Part shown: positions 36,824-48,881 of the stretch, piece by piece
Numbering within the stretch: position 1 is the first letter of the stretch
Layout: the number at the start of each line of letters is the position of its first letter
Assembly: GCA_000787465.1 (NCBI GenBank)
Contig: JSYX01000049.1
Location: forward strand, 1 to 64,000
DNA length: 64,000 bases
Direction of reading: 5' to 3'
Source of the DNA: Thermomucor indicae-seudaticae
Lineage: Eukaryota > Mucoromycota > Mucoromycetes > Mucorales > Lichtheimiaceae
Position numbers and translations under genes: made by a program
The notes under the pieces: model-generated
Told to the model about the DNA's origin: nothing
What the model saw: the letters and a program-made list of their open reading frames with translations, nothing else
Database searches by the model: none

Positions 36824-38061
36824 ATGGCTCAAGATCAAATCAGTGACAAAGAATTCCGAGCACGCCTCGAGGACCATTTCGCCATTTACCGAATCAATCT
36901 TCGGCAACCCGTCGTGTCCCATATCATACCTGACGCGTGGTACCGTGCGGATCTATTGCTGGTGAATGAACTGGGACTTTTCAGGCATGCTGATCTGGGG
37001 GAGGACAGATCAGTGGTAGTGACATGCGCCATCAGGACAGCAACAGGTCATACCCTTGTGCCCGTGGAATTGCGTGGTTTGAACGCACAGGGCGAACCCG
37101 GTTTCTGTGGTTCGGGCAAAGGCGGATTTGAATACCGTGTGCGCGGACGCCTTGATGCTCCACTCTATTTACTCATACAAGCATCATCGTTGTCGTCGTT
37201 GCGTCACGTCGTTCCGCTGATGGTTGGGCCTATCCAGATGACGACGGCCGATATTCACCAGCATCAACCAACGTTTGCGCCTATCGAGGAATGGCCAGAG
37301 AACACGCCCATGGTGCACGATACCTATCGCATGTTTTCTTTATCATCGCAAGACGACAAGGACGAAGGCGTGATCATACAAGAAACATGGGATGCGGGCA
37401 TCCCGGGAAAGATATGGGATTCAGCGTTGGTTATGCTCCAGTTTATAGAGAAAATCAGCGTCTTGCGCCCGGAGCTGTTCCAAGGCAAGCATGTCTTAGA
37501 CCTGAGCGCAGGGTAAGGCAGCATGTTGCATCAGAGGAAAGGGGAAACTTTTTATATCGAGACACTCTCCCTGATTGATCTTTTACAAGGACGGGCTTAT
37601 TGGGACTCGCGATGGCGAGCATGAAACATATCAAGCCCGAAAAGATCACGATCACGGAGCTGGAAGAAGCTCTGCCTTTAATTCGTCACAACATGTCGCT
37701 CAACAACCGGCAGCAACACCATGCGGTGTACGCCAAACCACTCTTGTGGGGGAGCAAGGTGCAAGCGGAAAAGTGTGGCAAGGCAGATATGATTATGGCT
37801 TCCGATGTTCTTTATGAGACAGAGTATTTTGATGATCTTGTACAAGCTCTTCTGGATCTCAGCAAGAAGGGGACGCTCATATATATCGGGTACAAGCGGC
37901 GCGGGCTTGATCCTGCCGAAGAAAACCGGTTTTGGTCTCTGTGTCAGGCCAATAGCCAATTTGGTATTGCTTTGATTGATCAGCATGATCCGGATGCATT
38001 GTTTGTACCAAAGTCAGCTGAAGACGCAAACGTCCAGATCTTTCGGTTGGTCAAGACATAA
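36824..38061 (+). CDS. METTL21-like (Methyltransf_16) protein methyltransferase
   Basis: Model join(36824..37512,37590..38061), 386 residues. The C-terminal half is a class I SAM-dependent methyltransferase: motif I LDLSAGTGLLGLAMASM (rebuilt by splicing), ITITELEEALPLIRHNM as the acidic-loop/N-method block, and post-motif ADMIMASDVLYETEYFDDLV, the [D/E]-x-x-Y signature of the METTL21/EEF-KMT lysine methyltransferases. The N-terminal 180 residues are family-variable. Likely substrate is a lysine of a translation factor or chaperone, but it cannot be assigned from sequence. It shares a very short divergent promoter with the neighbouring membrane protein. Confidence 0.85.
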
Positions 38062-38689
38062 TAAACATTCTCAAGTCGAATCGTATATTGGATGCACACT
38101 GGTGTGGACTCAACCTCAAGATCACATCGTTTGGGGTTGATAGAAGTTCTTTATCATTACGTTTTATCACGACGTTACTAGGTCTGCCACACCATTATCA
38201 ATCACTTTGTACCTCTCGTTGTCCTTCGTTCCTGGCCACAAAAGCATAAAAGGTATGACAAGGATTTGTTAAGTGTTGTCATCTGTTCTTGCTCATCAGC
38301 TACTGTTTAAGCAAGTTGTATTAAGCTTACAAAAAAGAATGACGCAAACGGCCGGCAGTTTAAATCCTTTTCTTCTCTTCAACCCTCTCTTTTCCTTTCG
38401 TACGGGTAAGTGAAAGTGTACGTAAGCCGGCATTAGCCATGATACTAAGTCTCAGGCTGCAGCGAGGAGACCGTTGTCCTCTTTATCTTGAAGGCTCCGT
38501 GAGCTACAACTACGTACACCTTGTGAGCCGGTGCATGACCTCGTTCATGTTTGCCCGGGCCTGCGAACTTGGTTTCGGCGGCACATTCGCTCAGGAAGGC
38601 GCGCATCTAGACACTCCTGTCACCATGCCTTAAAGTATCGGATGTTTATGAAGGTGTATGGTATGGTGATGCCAACTGCTTGCCGGCGC

Positions 38690-38830
38690 CGTTGCCCGCT
38701 TTGCAGTGGTCACCTGTCTGCTAAAGACTATCGTGGCCCGCTTTCTGTCAAAGGGAAGGGACGTCAAATCTGCTTTGTCCTGCGCCGTGCGTATGGCTAC
38801 ATTTCAAGAGCTCCTTGATGGCTTTGCCTC
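38690..38830 (+). repeat. Dispersed repeat copy B
   Basis: Counterpart of the minus-strand repeat at 7190-7330, inverted relative to it; positions 38711-38731 are identical to 7278-7298. One frame reads LCSGHLSAKDYRGPL, against LCNGHLSAKDYCGLL in copy A, so the amino-acid frame is partly conserved. Confidence 0.6.
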
Positions 38831-39189
38831 CAGAGCAACGAGAGGCGTTGCAGAAGAGCCTGCCACGGGCAACACAAGTAGGTATTCACTTCTTAATCTG
38901 GTCGTTAGCCTGAGACGACGTTATCGACAAAGCAGCATTTCTAGGTACTTGGTATTCGCTAGGAGGACGCTCCTGGGTAAGAGATGATTTTGTAACACAT
39001 AGGACATAGATGGATCATGCTTACGCTATGTTTCTTCCTTCTGGCACATCATGAACAACAAAAATAGAAGGCAGAAGTTTGTCTGTTTCCTCTCTCAAAA
39101 TGCTCCTGAGTAGTCAACTGTATAGGTTAGGAACCCTAAGCAACAATGTATGGAAGAAGTCACTGCTTTCGAACCGCTGTCTCACACAT

Positions 39190-40003
39190 TTGCGCCAAAA
39201 TCCTGTAAGGGGAACATCTGGAAAGTGTCTGGCACATATCGAAGGAGCTCAGCAACGCACAAGATGCGGAGTCCGTCAACATGGACCTAGAGTCCAAGGC
39301 CCTCCGAGGGTCCGTCCCTCGGCAACAGTCGTTCGCGTCTGTAGCAAGCTCCGTTGCTCCCGCCGACCCGGCGACGATGCACCGAATAATATGACGCTAT
39401 GATGGCATCGCTGCACTGGTAGGCGCGCAGTAGATTCCACGTTGGTTGGACACGACAAGTAGGCGCATCATCCAGTGCAACTTCAATGGCCCTTTCATCT
39501 TGCTTCGCGTTGTGATACAGATGTTATAAAGGGTTTCCAAGAATAGTCACAACTGTGCAGGATCGTTCAATGATCTTTGGCGATTCTCGCTTCCTTGAGT
39601 CCCGATGGTTCTCAGGATTTCTGCCTCCGGGAAGGACGGTGATAAAGATCAAAAGAAGAAGCAGCCTGACGTTATGGCGGAGCGAGAGAAGTACGCATAC
39701 CGAAGGGCTTTGGAAAGTATCGGGGCCTGCCGCGGGCATCTCGGGCAACTTAGGGCGTTATCCGATGCGCAGAAACAGAATAGTTTTGGAAAAAAAAAAA
39801 GGTGAGCAAACGCTTGTTGCGGCTGCGTGGCGTGCAAGCTAACCTCCTTCGCTCTTCTGTTCGGTCTTTGTAGACGCGGACAAGAACCCATGCAGTGGAT
39901 TCCAGCGCGTGCATGTAGGCTGGTCGTCGATCCCAAGGCCTGTCCTCCGTCTACGCGTGGAGACCTGTTTGTACTCGCGGCGTCCTGGGCAGGGCTCTCG
40001 TAA
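39190..40003 (+). pseudogene. Coding debris, possibly of a retroelement
   Basis: Coding-like pieces in different frames: EHLESVWHISKELSNAQDAE near 39215, DVMAEREKYAYRRALESIGA near 39670, and after a donor-like GTGAGC at 39801 and acceptor TTTGTAG near 39873, QEPMQWIPARACRLVVDP to a stop. Composition is unlike non-coding neighbours, but no reverse transcriptase, integrase or transposase signature was recognised. It may be a dead mobile-element gene or an unknown decayed host gene. Confidence 0.25.
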
Positions 40004-42152
40004 GGCTGGAAACAATCATCGCCATAGTTAATATCACTCAAAAAGGAGTCTTACTAATCAGATTGAGCTATTGCTCGGTCAGCCACTGTACGATAATCAA
40101 TCATCGGGTCAGCAATCGTACAGCACGGATTGCGCAAGCACATGGAATTATCTTCGGGATTGCTTCTCGATTTTCCGAGAATAAACAGGGTTTATTTCTC
40201 CTTTGCCTTATTAAAGCTAGTCCTCCATAAGGACAACTTTATATGCAATCCGCAAGCGACCGTTTAGAGGAGTAGTTGAAGATAAAATTTGAACACGGCT
40301 CCTAACACGTGCTAACAAGGGATGGAAAGGGTGAATGGTAGGACTTGCGTGGAAACGTACTGGTTCTGTCGCACCATAAGAAATTTCTGCAACCTTTTGC
40401 CGCCAACGCATGGAGGACCAATAAATCGGGCATATATGTTGCTACTCTCCTGTACGAAACAGCAGAAATTCCCTAGGAGGAACAATGGCACCGGACTGCA
40501 AGCTGGAGCCGATACGGTTTAACCGAGACTTAGGGCCGGGAAAACATGAGCTTAGCATTACTATACAAAAATGAGTTTAAGCATCGTAGCATCAGTACAT
40601 CTGCCTTCGACCTAACAATATACTTCACGCCGAAAGTTTTCTTTTGCTTTAAAAACCGGTCATGAGGTACTTTTGATGACGGATACGCGATTGAAGACTT
40701 TATTTCGATATTGTATTGGAAGGGGCTATCGATGAAGTGGTTATCGATTGGCTAACTGCAGAGTGCGTCTTTCGCTTCTTAAGGATCTGCATGCAAGTAC
40801 TGGTTTCAACAGCTTTGGTGTGAGCCACACCTCCTGTAACGCTGTCCAGACTATAACATTCTACTTTTCGTACAGGCTGCGGTGGCTACTTGCTCAGTAA
40901 CCAGAGGAAGTGGCGGAACCCCTTCCGTGCGTCAAGATGAAGTCTCCCTTTAATACCTATCGGCCGCAACGCTCCTTGTAGCTCGCGTGGCATCATACAC
41001 ATGCTTTTCTCTATAATAGTCAATCTCCCTTTGATATCATTTCTGATATATCTCATAAGAAGACGTATCTTTTTGCAGTGTACATATGGCATGCTTTTGC
41101 ATGAATGATAAGCCGTCTGAAACTGTTAGTTCAAGAACCTTTCGGTCTCGAACAATAAGACCCCTTGGACCTCGCCTCTGCTCTCTCTTAGTCATCGCTG
41201 GCAAAACCCATTCTTGGCAATCATGTGGTGAGACTGAGTAAAAAGTTGAGTTCCCCTTGCGAGAACCATGTAGCTGACCAAGCCGTGCAATGACCATGCC
41301 GATTTCAGACGCACACATTCAATTTCGATACTCCGCTGTTTCTTGGGGGGAATCTCCTTCGAAAGAACACTGCTTTGGTTTCCTAAACCTGACTCATCTC
41401 CGTTCATGCTTCTCGTCGTCGTCAGCATCAAACTTTCTAAACCAAAATTAGAAATTTTGTCATTTTCCACGGAGCAGAAAGGGCCGGTGCTCACAAGCTT
41501 ATTTCATGAAAGTTGTCCCTTTTTTCAAGCTCAGCCAATAGGCTGCGCACGGATGTTGGCCTTGCCTTCGTGCATAACATTATCTAATAGATGGATGCGC
41601 CAACATGTAGAAAGCGTTTTCCAGTGTAATACACAACGAGATCCGGAAATGAGAAGGTTTCCGCAAAGAAATTGTTAACAAACACGTCGGATGTCCGAAA
41701 ATAACAGTGTATGTAAGCAGAAATGCTCGGAGTCTCCGTGTAGCCCGCGGAATGCTATGCTTTGCTAATTTATTAGCGAACATTTGTTACGGCAGAGAGT
41801 TTTGGAGAACGGCGGATAAAGTCGTACGAGCTCAAAAAGTGACCAATAAACGCTCGCAAAGTTGACCCCACAACCAGCTAATAAGCGACATTAATGTGTG
41901 TGAGAGCGCTGCATGATGTCTGAGATGAAAACTCGGGAAGATCACAGAACACTTTTGACGAACCTCGACTGCTTGGTCAACCCGTGCTTCACTGTCTGAT
42001 TTGTTAGTAGGATAAAGTAAAACTTACAATCCTCGAGAAGTTATCCCGCGACCGCTCCGTTAGCATAAATATCGGCTGTCTTCGTCCTCGGCATACACCT
42101 TTTCCCCACACACACATCTTTGAGCTACTTGTCTCTTTCTTCACCTTTCATA

Positions 42153-42960
42153 ATGTCAGAAACTGAACAGCGACCTCCTCGACCACTCAACTGTTTCCTC
42201 GCCTTTCGACTTGAAAAGCAAAATGAAATCTTGGCTCGTTGTCCAGGTGCCAATCACCGTGATATCTCAAAAATTACTGCAAAGTGGTGGAGAGAACTGT
42301 CAGAAGAAGCCAAAGAGCCCTATCGTGAGAAAGCACGATTGGCTAAGATTGAACATGCCAAAAAGTGAGTCTTATTTCGTTTATGCAAGAGAGAACGAAA
42401 GAAAGAAAGCTCATGTTTGAAATAGATACCCAAACTACAAGTACCAGCCCAAAAAGAACAAGGTGCGCAAAGCACGCGTTTACCCGCGTCGACCTCAGGA
42501 CAAGTTTACATCACGTTTGGAGCATCAAAATCGTTTTCTCAAGATGATATATGACAATCCACAAATGCTGAGCACATCACCATCGTCTGCTGCGGCTGGT
42601 CTTGTGGCACCTGTTAATCTGGCGGAGTACGGCTTGTCGCCGGCGGAATCGCAGTGCTCGGCCCCATCCCCTCTTTCGATGCCAGACTGCTGTCCATTCA
42701 CCGTTTGTACACAAAAGGAACAAGATCAGCTGTTACAACAACCCATCTACTCTTGTCCGCCTGCCACTTGTGATTCATACTTGTTCGACGAAAAGTCCAT
42801 GATTGTTCCATCCCAACAACAACAGCAGCAGTTGCTTGTCAACAGCAATAACCTGTTTCAGCAGCAAAACATCGCCATATATCATCAGCAACCTCTCATC
42901 AATGCGGCGGCCGCCGCTTTTGATCCTTTGGTCAACTATCCTTACTTTCAATTACTGTAA
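42153..42960 (+). CDS. MATA-type HMG-box transcription factor
   Basis: Model join(42153..42364,42426..42960), 248 residues. The HMG box spans about residues 8-80: RPPRPLNCFLAFRLEKQNEI, then DISKITAKWWRELSEEAKEP and, across the intron, YPNYKYQPKKNK, the MATA_HMG subtype found in fungal mating and developmental regulators. The rest is low-complexity, Gln/Asn/Pro rich (QQQQQQ, NNLFQQQN, INAAAAA), typical of an activation region. The tptA and rnhA genes that flank the Mucorales sex locus are not present on either side, so this is more likely a paralogous sequence-specific regulator than SexM/SexP. Intron position inside the box (at a Lys codon) is common in this family. The ATG lies after a CTTTCTTCACC leader. 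Confidence 0.88.
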
Positions 42961-43910
42961 TATCCTCGCAGTTACCCCACAGAAAAATATCATCTGCGCT
43001 GTCAAACTGATACCAAGTAATTACTAATTCCTGACTAATAGTACCCGCCACCCTAATCAAACTAATTACTGTACTTAATGTAATTTTCTTTTGATACACT
43101 AATTCATGCTATAAACTTCACAGAGGATGCCGGTCGTCTTCTGATACACTAATACTAATAAACACTAAACTTTCTTTAATACATCTCTAAAACGCCGTCT
43201 TAGTCATTGTCATGAGACCAACCCGTGTCAACGGCAAACCTCGTGCTTCCAGCTTTAATACGGAATGTTCTGTGCTCAAATGCCATCGGAAAAATCAAGC
43301 CGAAATGATTAAGCCATAGTGGGCAAACTACATGGCGATTCTTATGAGCTAAATGTCGGTATGCTATCAGGCCTAATAGCACACATAGAGGCAGCCGGTG
43401 CTTACGGTACGATTAAGTCATAGTGAAAGAGTCCTCAATGCCGCTTCAGCTAGGGTTCGAGGAGTGTTTCAAAACTATAGCATAGTCTGAAGCTGGCGTA
43501 AAAATCACCTACGCACACACACATGTGTCTACGGAACCCTATGTACGTCCATCTGGAAATTCTCTCCGATGGAAAGCGACCTTGATGTTGCGAACATGAG
43601 ATGAAGAATCCGGCGTGGAATACAATGATAATAAGCACTGAGAAATGGGTGCTCTTGGCCTTTGCAAGATTAATGAGACATGATCTAATCTGTAGATAGC
43701 CTGTTACAGAGATTTCTGTCGTGCACAGACTGTATTCCTTGCGATTTTCTTTTGCAACCAAGAGCAGACGTCGTATTACAGTATAAACATATGCCTAAAC
43801 ACACAAGGATACTATCGAATTTTGGGGAAAACAATCACAAGTCTGAGTTTCTTCGCTTAAGAAAAGCATTCCTGCAAGTTGAGTTGCGTGTGTGCGGGGT
43901 CAGATCGACG
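42961..43910. other. Intergenic
   Basis: No gene recognised. The first 240 bases are AT-rich with repeated CTAATTACT/ACTAATA motifs, probably 3' flank of the HMG gene. Frames at 43200-43382 and 43450-43761 (minus) have no domain. Confidence 0.5.
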
Positions 43911-44670
43911 ATGAGCCAAGAGACAAAACCCTCAAAGCCCATCAAGGGCATTCTTAAAAAGCGCAATCAAGCACCTTCTGACGGTGCGGAGCCACGGTAA
44001 GAGGTGTGGGGCATTTCTAGTTTAGCACCACGACGTTAAGCTGTATCACAAAGCTTGAAATGGGACGAGGCGAATCTGCAAATGAATGAAGGACAAAAAG
44101 ATGCGACAATGAAGATTGATGAGCCAAAGACGCCTTATATACGGTACGATCCAGAAACTGATCAAGTGCTCAACATGGAGGGTATGTGCCACCGGAAAAA
44201 GGCGAGTGTTTCTTTGTAGTGAATACTTACATGTATGTATCTAGAGATACCCTACGGTGCACGAGCAGCTCGAGAAGAACCGGAAGATTTCTCACTGGAT
44301 GCTGGCAATGAGTCGGATCGATCGAGTACCTCAAGCAGTCGCAAGGGCCGACGCGTCTATTTAAGCGACGATGATTGGGAATCGGATGAAGCAGAACAAG
44401 ACGATGAGCAGAGTAAGTGGGATGTTGCAAAAGAGTTTGCGTTCTCTTCATGCTCATCGATTGAGCAAACACACAGAGAGAAGACATCATGAAGAATTCG
44501 CTAGAAAGCGTGCTCAGCATTACAATATGGGCAATGTGCTTCGTCAGCGAGACTTTATGGATGAAGATGACGAGGATGAAGACGAAGACGATAAGAGCCA
44601 GCAAACTCCTCCACCCGTACCACCATTACCCAGCAAATTTGCGAACAACAGTGATGCCAAGATGGAATGA
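43911..44670 (+). CDS. Protein phosphatase 1 inhibitor 2 (IPP-2 / Glc8 family)
   Basis: Model join(43911..43996,44054..44181,44245..44412,44477..44670), 191 residues. All three PP1-contact motifs of inhibitor-2 are in order: KPIKGILKK near the N-terminus, [11 protein letters not shown] after intron 1, and the long helix [19 protein letters not shown] near the C-terminus. The GSK3-type regulatory site is present in [14 protein letters not shown] (PKTP Thr). The middle is acidic and serine-rich with [13 protein letters not shown]. The protein binds and regulates Glc7/PP1 and is intrinsically disordered. Phase-1 splices either side of exon 3 and the 3'-most acceptor choice (ACAG at 44476) give the uninterrupted KRRHHEEF frame. 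Confidence 0.92.
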
Positions 44671-46381
44671 TTAGCATTATTCTTTTTTTGCATTTCGTTT
44701 GCTGATGTCGTTCACTGGATTTTTGAGTAAACGATACTTATATATATACATATGCATTGCTGATCTCATCAGATCAACGCTTTAGGGTGATTTGATCCAG
44801 ATGCATTGAACAGGATAGTGCGATGATCTTCGTCCACGTCAAATCTCGTGCAAGATGCATGGTTGCAGTATGCAGCTGTGCACCTTGTCAAGATCGGCAG
44901 GCATATGAGAGCAGTTGCCAAATCGAATAGACCGTCCGAACTTATCTATCCCTTATCTCTCGACGAGATCCAGAACTGCAGGTAATAAAAGATGCAGAGG
45001 AGAGGAGAGGAAGGAACGGTTCCTGGAGTTGTGCTTTAAGAATTCTACCTTGTCACTGGCCATCTAGATGCGCAGGGGCAATTGATGAGTTGCAGTTGGG
45101 GGTTGTTCCTGGACCTTACTGTCCCCAGATTCTCGGGCATTTCGAAAGAGATAGAAGGGGTGGGGGATCCAGAAGACTGTAAAGAAGTTCCAAGTAGTGA
45201 ATAAGAAGCTTCCTGTTTCATTCTGCATAAAAACTTTCTTGCTTAGTGGGAAATGGGAATCGATGACATGTGTTTGGGCCCTTATTACTGTCGTCAGTTA
45301 CGCGCGAATTTTTTGACGTAACACAGATCGGGGATTGATTAAGCATATCGGGGTTCCAAGCAGTAATAATGACGAAGCCAAGGAACGAACAATGGAACTT
45401 GTTCAGGAACAAGAGCAGAAGCTATACGAAAGGCTTTCTGTAAGTCTGGATATGTTGATGCAAAGAAAAATGCTTGAATATAGCCTACATATCGCAGTAA
45501 TGACAAGTTTCTCAGCAAAGTTCGCTCAGTCCACTCAGTTTCATTAATTCTTTGTTTCCGGTGGGTCATGCCGCTAGCCAATTAAGCCAGAATTAGCACG
45601 GTCCCATGACAATTATCAACAATAAAAGGTTGAGATGTTCCAAAGATAAGCGTCTGATTGGCTGGAAAAATTTTTCTTGCCATGGACAGCTACCAATTAA
45701 GGCATTAGTGAAAAGAAGCAGAGATCATGTGTGTGTTACAGGTCGGTTAGAACATCGGATCGAATCCAAACGGATGGAAGTTCTTTGAAGAATAAAATGC
45801 GGAGATCGACTAGCGTGACACGAGGTCGAACCCTTGAATTGCAATCTATTCTTGACGATAAACAAAGGTCGATCGACAAGGCAGAACGTGCAACATTGCA
45901 TACGTACCTTTTTGGGGCAGAATATAGTCTCCTCTTTTCATTTGACCTCGTGCCCTGACCCTGGTTTGGTCAGTTTGAGGCAAGTGCGCAACACTTGCGA
46001 CTGCCAGAACTTCATTCAATTCCTTTAGTCTCGATCCGAAGAATCCTATCAGTTGCGTATACGCATAAACCTTGTCATTCTAAATTGAACTCCCCTCCCT
46101 TTCCTTACCCTCGGAAACACACACAAAGTACACCCAGACATCGAAGCCATAATATTAGCAAACTATCAATATGGACCAATCAGATCCATTCCATAATTTG
46201 CGCTTTGACAGCTTTAGCTTCACGTAATTGACGCCCTTAAATACCCAGTCTATTTGTCAGTTTTTTTCAAATTTTTATTTCTTCTTCCACCGTTCATTTA
46301 TAATCCCTCCCTCACCTCTTAACAGCCCCACGTTCCACTCCCTTTTTATAATACAACATCGTTCATTAAAAAGGACTCAGA
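44671..46381. other. Intergenic with possible small exons and TF promoter
   Basis: No firm gene. Coding-like stretches on the plus strand at 45335-45440 (KERTMELVQEQEQKLYERLS followed by GTAAGTCTGG) and 45799-45920 (TLELQSILDDKQRSIDKAER) could be exons of a short unrecognised or decayed coiled-coil gene, but no frame links them. From about 46080 the sequence is C/T-rich with a TATAATAC near 46346, probably the core promoter and leader of the C2H2 gene. Confidence 0.4.
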
Positions 46382-47621
46382 ATGTCTTCTCCCTGCACTC
46401 AACCCTCTTTCTCCGGTCATCCACTCACACCACAAAGTGAGGTCCAAACCGACTTGATGCATTTCGTTAACCCTTTGCCTCATCAGTCTTATGAGTCTTC
46501 GGTCCCAGTCTCAGGTGCTCCTTTGCTAAAGACTGAACCACCACCACAGGAGCAACGTCGTTTCAGTTACGCTGACTTGCTGTCCGAACCAACTCCCGAC
46601 TACGACAATGGTTACTTGTCTGTACCGCCTGCTTCATCTCCTTCGAACGAAAGCAGTGATGGATACCATACAGCTCACAGCAGCCGCTGCGGAAGCGCTG
46701 ACCACGGCAGCACCAGCAGCAGCAATAATCAAGAGATGATGCCACCACCACCACCGCCAGCCTTTGTTCCTAGTATCGGAGTGCCTTTTATTTCTCAGCA
46801 TCCAACCAGCACAATGTTTTCTTCGGCGGCCGTACACCCACTTGCAATGACCACCACCGCTCCAGCAGTAACTGCAGCAGCTTTCAGCAATAGTAGTATG
46901 GGTCTGTCGCCGGCACCGCCCATTTTTCAGCACAGACACTCGATTGCGGCCGCCGCCGCCAGCAGTCCATTCGGTGTGCCAGAGTTTTTCGATAATACTG
47001 CTCAACGCCACCACTCATTCAGCCATCCACCTTCGTCTCTATTGGACCCACAACAACCAGCGCCGTTTATGACCAGTGACGGCATGTTCCTTCGTCCAGT
47101 TCCCAGTTTCCCAGTGATGGGAGGACTTTCGGTTCCCGACCAACAAGACGACCAGCAGCGGCGCCTATCTGCTCATAGTACTAAGTCAGACAAGGTCACT
47201 ACCACCAAGACTCCGCGGTCGCGGGGCCGACGAGTGTCCAACGTGCCCAGCGCCAATGGTACCCGCATGTTCACCTGCACAGCTGAAGGGTGCGGCAAGG
47301 TCTTTAAGCGGTCTGAGCACCTGAAACGACACATTCGCTCCATCCATACCCTTGAAAAACGTAAGTTCCTTTATGTTTGTTATTATGTATGGGATACTTA
47401 TATAGATGCCGTTTTCTATGATAGCTTTTGAATGTCCTTATCAAACATGCAGCAAGCGGTTCTCCAGATCCGACAATCTGAACCAGCACATCCGTATCCA
47501 TCGACACAGCATGGGCGGTAGCAAAGACAACAACAGCAAACAGTCAAATCCTCGTCGATCATCGGCTTCTCCTTTGCCTGAACCCAACAACTTTGCAAGC
47601 CTCGTACAAAACTACGTATGA
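46382..47621 (+). CDS. C2H2 zinc-finger transcription factor, MSN2/4-like fingers
   Basis: Model join(46382..47360,47425..47621), 391 residues. About 290 residues of low-complexity Ser/Pro/Gln/Ala sequence precede two C-terminal C2H2 fingers: FTCTAEGCGKVFKRSEHLKR with HIRSIH, then FECPYQTCSKRFSRSDNLNQ with HIRIH. The linker between them is split by a phase-1 intron at the conserved E-K-P. The recognition helices RSEHLKR and RSDNLNQ are those of Msn2/Msn4 and Com2-type stress regulators that bind AGGGG elements; the DNA target is inferred from that. A basic stretch (PRSRGRRVSN) before the fingers could be an NLS. Confidence 0.9.
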
Positions 47622-48881
47622 TTTTGAAACTTCACACATAATTTCGATTGCAGCGACTTAATCTCTCTCTAAGCAAACAAATATTGCAAAGAGAGAGGGG
47701 GAGAATATATGCTCCATCTCTCTTTTACGTTTTATACATATTCAACTCAATTGTTGTGTAAATGGCCTTTTCTTAATTCCCACTTTAACTTATACTAATG
47801 TCGTCGCTGCGATTATGTTTGTGTTTCCCTCTCCCCCTCTTATATTGCACACACAGAGAAAAAAATAGCATTTCCATGAAAGAGAAAAAGCACAATACAG
47901 AATTTCTACAAGGTTTTGGCGTAAACGGGTATCATGGTTTTGCAGTTACAGGACACAGGATTTTTCGTGTTGTGCAAGTGAAATTTGCGTTTTCGAAGAC
48001 ATAGAATTTGCGCGCATCATTTAGCATCCACATCCAGTAAGAAAAAGGCAAAAAGAGGCTTACCCTGTAAGCATCAACCCGTTTTTATTACGGGGAAACC
48101 GTTGAGGAAACAACGGAAGCAATAAAGAAATAAATCACTACACAAGTTATATACAATCTTCAGTAGCTTTTCTTATGTATTAGAGCAGAAAGAAAGGCCT
48201 TACCTCGGCACAAGCTAGCGATTTGATGGAAAAAGAATGGGGACTTTCAGGTGACGGATGCTATACCATACATGTCTTTTGATGACTGTAAGGGATGCCA
48301 CGCCCCCCTACTCGTCCCAAAGTCTCCAACAGAAACAGACCAAGACCAGCTTTTTATATGGAAAATGACCGCTATACGTCACTGTGATCAGTATGCCTGA
48401 TTGAAACCGAAGAATGATTCGGAATCGGCCCAGCCATTTGTAAGATACCCCACAGAGGCATTGTGATGGTAAACGATGTATTTGTAGAAATACAGCTGAT
48501 CAGAGGGCTCGTGTGGGTCTTTCCCAGTACACCTGTTATCCACTACTTTGTGGAGAACTTTATGACTTTCATTCTTGCGGTCTCTTCCTCAGAGATGTGC
48601 GAAGAGCCCCTGCATTTATTGCTTTTGTGCCAACTGCACATTTCTACATTTTCTGCTGTTCATTGATTGGTCGGAAACTAGTAAACGTCACCGTTAAGCA
48701 ATTGCTAAATTAAGGCATACCTTTATCAGCATGATGTCCAAAACCGAAAGCCGGGATTATGTTATCACTGGGGCGAACATCATGCTTTATGCTTGCGTAA
48801 ATTGGTTCTAGCTTGCGTTAACTTTTTGGCTAGACACTGCAAACTTGGTTTACAGCTGACGCAAAAAGGACATTCCGAGCA
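47622..48881. other. Intergenic
   Basis: No gene recognised. Includes AT-rich 3' flank (47640-48200). Frames at 47798-48004 and 48463-48713 have no domain or splice support. Confidence 0.5.

Larger units (their letters stand above)
38062..42152. other. Accessory tract without intact genes
   Basis: Four kilobases with a dispersed repeat (38690-38830), coding debris near 39180-40000, and otherwise short overlapping frames on both strands (for example 41037-41318 minus, 41343-41678 plus) with no recognised domain. No tRNA or rRNA was seen. The last 60 bases before 42153 are the pyrimidine-rich leader of the HMG-box gene. Confidence 0.45.

Noticed and set aside
42153..42960. SexM/SexP mating-type gene
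   Set aside because: The box subtype fits but flanking tptA and rnhA genes are missing and the protein body does not allow assignment; called only as a MATA-type HMG factor.
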